Shown here piece by piece: positions 62,676 to 64,000 of a stretch of DNA of 64,000 nt. The stretch comes from Caldicellulosiruptor obsidiansis OB47 (GTDB taxonomy: Bacteria > Bacillota > Thermoanaerobacteria > Caldicellulosiruptorales > Caldicellulosiruptoraceae): contig NC_014392.1 in NCBI RefSeq assembly GCF_000145215.1, positions 1,620,001 to 1,684,000 on the forward strand, read 5' to 3'. The first letter of the stretch is position 1. The number at the start of each line of letters is the position of its first letter. The notes beneath the pieces were generated by a model. It ran no database searches, was not told the DNA's origin, and saw only the letters and a program-made list of their open reading frames with translations. Made by a program: the position numbers and the translations under genes.

Positions 62676-62711
62676 AACAAAAAGCTGCCCCCTTCTCTGG
62701 AGGCAGCTTTC
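62676..62711 (-). terminator. Terminator of the MMPL remnant
   Basis: The stem GAAAGCTGCC / GGCAGCTTTT with a C/G-rich top is followed on the minus strand by TGTTTGTG. It is the homologue of the hairpin at 52819-52855. Confidence 0.8.
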
Positions 62712-62731
62712 AAATTTTTTCGAAGTTCCTT

Positions 62732-63055
62732 TTATATTATATCCCTTTTTATTCTCATCAAAATATTGTACAAAAATGGAAGCAGGAAAAATGCAAGCAG
62801 AACAAGACCTATCACAACGCAGATGGAAACCTGCATAAGCGTCAGTATCCCAGATGGCAGCATTGCCGCAAATGTGCCAGCTAAAATTATCACTGCCGAT
62901 GTCACAACATGCCCAATGTTTGCTGAGGTTAGCCTGAGCGCCTCGTTTATCTCCAAGTCTTTATACTCATAAAATCTTATTAGCAAAAATACACTGTAAT
63001 CAATATTTACTTACAGCAAGAGAACTTACGCCGTACAAAATGGAAAAATGGAGTT
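62732..63055 (-). pseudogene. MMPL/RND-family exporter, C-terminal remnant
   Basis: The last ~95 residues of an MMPL protein are readable: ILYGVSSLAV, then NIDYSVFLLIRFYEYKDLEINEALRLTSANIGHVVTSAVIILAGTFAAMLPSGILTLMQVSICVVIGLVLLAFFLLPFLYNILMRIKRDII, with three membrane helices and the DYSVFLL signature. A tandem GTAAGTAA (about 63012-63019) has shifted the frame between AV and NIDY, and everything upstream is gone. Not functional. Confidence 0.8.
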
Positions 63056-63075
63056 CCCAGTATTAGAAAAATGCA

Positions 63076-63309
63076 TCAATAACATAACCCAACTTTACAA
63101 CTTACGTTATAAATTGGAAACACAAAATTCTTGACAAGTCTCACTTTAACCTCAAGGCTGGTAAGTCTCTTCTCTAAACCGTCCATTCTTTTTTCCATAC
63201 TGTCAAGTCTTTTTTCAATACTTTCTATCTTTTCATTCATAGCTTCCATTGAACTGCTGAGAGCCTTGAGTGAAGAAACTACAAGCTCTAAGATATTATT
63301 TTCACTCAT
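63076..63309 (-). CDS. Short coiled-coil protein, probably truncated
   Basis: A 77-residue frame with AAGGAG 12 bases before ATG. Residues 20-58 are heptads of the type MNEKIESIEKRLDSMEKRMDGLEKRLTSLEVKV, a trimeric-coil pattern. The last ~18 residues (NFVFPIYNVSCKVGLCY) do not continue the heptads and look like foreign sequence, so the gene is likely cut by the rearrangement that destroyed the MMPL gene. Function unknown. Confidence 0.6.
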   Translation of the reverse strand: MSENNILELVVSSLKALSSSMEAMNEKIESIEKRLDSMEKRMDGLEKRLTSLEVKVRLVKNFVFPIYNVSCKVGLCY

Positions 63310-63358
63310 TTTAAATTCAAACTCCTTATTATGTTACTTTTGTTTTTAACTCATTTTA

Positions 63359-64000
63359 TCATAACGTGAAATAGAAATAAAGATAGGTTTTTATCTTTCC
63401 ATTATAAATCTTCCTGTTTTTATCTGCTTTTCTGCCAAATGCTTTTTCAATTTTGTTATAAGCAGATAACATAAAAAATCGCCAGTTATCAAAAGTTTTA
63501 AGACATCTGCCAAAATCCCTGTAAAGCTTAAATATATCCATATCGTCAATTCTCTCTCCATATGGCGGGTTTGTCACAATTATGCCTTTCTCTGATGGTT
63601 TTTTAATTTTCCTTGCATCTGCCCTGAAAAATCTTATGTCTTTATCTACACCAATCTCCTTTGCGTTTGCTTTTGCAATGTATATCATACTTTCGTCAAT
63701 ATCAGAAGATAGTATCTCAAACTTTTTTTGGTAATCAATCCTCTCAATTGCCTCAAGCCTTGTTTTTTTCCATTCCTGTTGTGAAATAAATCCATTTTTT
63801 TCAGCCAGAAAAGTTCTGTTAATGCCGGGAGCTATGTTTCTGGCAACCATTGCTGCTTCAATTGCTATGGTTCCAGAACCGCAAAATGGGTCCCAAAATA
63901 CTTCTTCAGTGTCTTGCCATTTGGCAAGCAGGACTAAGGTTGCTGCTATGTTTTCTTTCAAAGGCGCTTTAGAAATAAGTTTTCGATAACCTCTTTTGTG
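63359..64000 (-). CDS. THUMP-class rRNA methyltransferase (RlmL/YpsC type), 5' end outside window
   Basis: SAM-dependent RNA guanine-N2 methyltransferase; the frame is open to the window edge. The visible 213 residues are the Rossmann-fold catalytic part: HKRGYR, LKENIAATLVLLAKW, WDPFCGSGTIAIEAAMVARNIAPG (SAM site), ILSSDIDESMIYIAKANA, FFRADARKIKKPSEKGIIVTNPPYGERI (NPPY active site). The N-terminal THUMP domain lies beyond base 64000. Ordinary housekeeping sequence resumes here after the accessory region. Confidence 0.92.
   Translation of the reverse strand, partial: HKRGYRKLISKAPLKENIAATLVLLAKWQDTEEVFWDPFCGSGTIAIEAAMVARNIAPGINRTFLAEKNGFISQQEWKKTRLEAIERIDYQKKFEILSSDIDESMIYIAKANAKEIGVDKDIRFFRADARKIKKPSEKGIIVTNPPYGERIDDMDIFKLYRDFGRCLKTFDNWRFFMLSAYNKIEKAFGRKADKNRKIYNGKIKTYLYFYFTL

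Larger units (their letters stand above)
62455..62770 (-). repeat. Diverged ~310-bp repeat, copy B
   Basis: Counterpart of 52600-52925: the MMPL gene end (MRIKRDII and stop), hairpin, the shared AT-rich block TAGAGATATTTGAAGAAAGAG, and a promoter TTGACA-N18-TAAAAT (62576-62571, 62552-62547). In this copy the leader also has an exact 10-bp inverted repeat ATTTGCATAT / ATATGCAAAT (62463-62472, 62497-62506). Confidence 0.8.

Overview
The window is AT-rich and carries typical endospore-former genes: spoVT, the complete spoIIIA operon and dipicolinate synthase. It also has a Firmicutes housekeeping gene order and class A RNase P RNA. Protein sequences and gene order suggest an anaerobic thermophilic Clostridia relative, most like Caldicellulosiruptor; that assignment is inference from recognition, not from a search.

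From 1 to about 48 kb the window is mostly a compact minus-strand housekeeping chromosome. In order along the plus coordinate it holds: spoVT (cut by the window edge) and an MFS transporter; rnpB; ispA-xseB-xseA-nusB with the Asp23/AmaP/DUF2273 envelope genes; spoIIIAA-AH; ymdB-rny; recX-recA (LexA-type box), cinA, pgsA, rimO, folD, a YgiQ radical SAM protein and ftsK; dpaAB behind a sigma-K-like promoter; the yraN-ylqH-ylqG-rnhB-rbgA-rplS-trmD-rimM block; then khpA-rpsP-ffh-ylxM. A TnpB-type element sits between khpA and rimM, splitting a normally continuous ribosomal/16S-processing operon. Next come gltX (+), the galT-galK-galE operon beside a PocR/AraC-type regulator, tudS-like DUF523, engB and lon. 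A glycerol-3-phosphate oxidation locus (GlpA-like dehydrogenase, FAD oxidoreductase, DUF1667) lies beside a glpP antiterminator gene and has a terminator hairpin in its leader, and a small cysteine-rich protein is encoded just upstream of that leader.

From about 48.4 kb to 63.3 kb the window is accessory and decaying. It holds an iron alcohol dehydrogenase, an azoreductase remnant, two secreted beta-propeller-like proteins, a lipoprotein-like/membrane-anchored unknown, a frameshifted metzincin protease, two IS110-family elements arranged head to head, two ABC half-exporters, and fragments of a nucleotidyltransferase-like and an HprK-like protein. I read the ABC-containing part as a ruined ribosomal-peptide (lasso-like) cluster. 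A diverged repeat of about 300 bp (52.6-52.9 kb and 62.45-62.77 kb) brackets this island; both copies contain the 3' end of an MMPL/RND gene, its terminator and a promoter. The window ends in an rRNA methyltransferase gene cut by the edge.

The main hunt result is three RNA-guided mobile systems in one window. The TnpB element lacks the usual zinc finger and carries an interleaved-stem (pseudoknotted) 3' RNA candidate. One IS110 element has a strong promoter and a clear bridge-RNA-like fold upstream of a broken transposase gene. The other IS110 element has its structured RNA candidate downstream and an inverted repeat that could hide its own ribosome-binding site.
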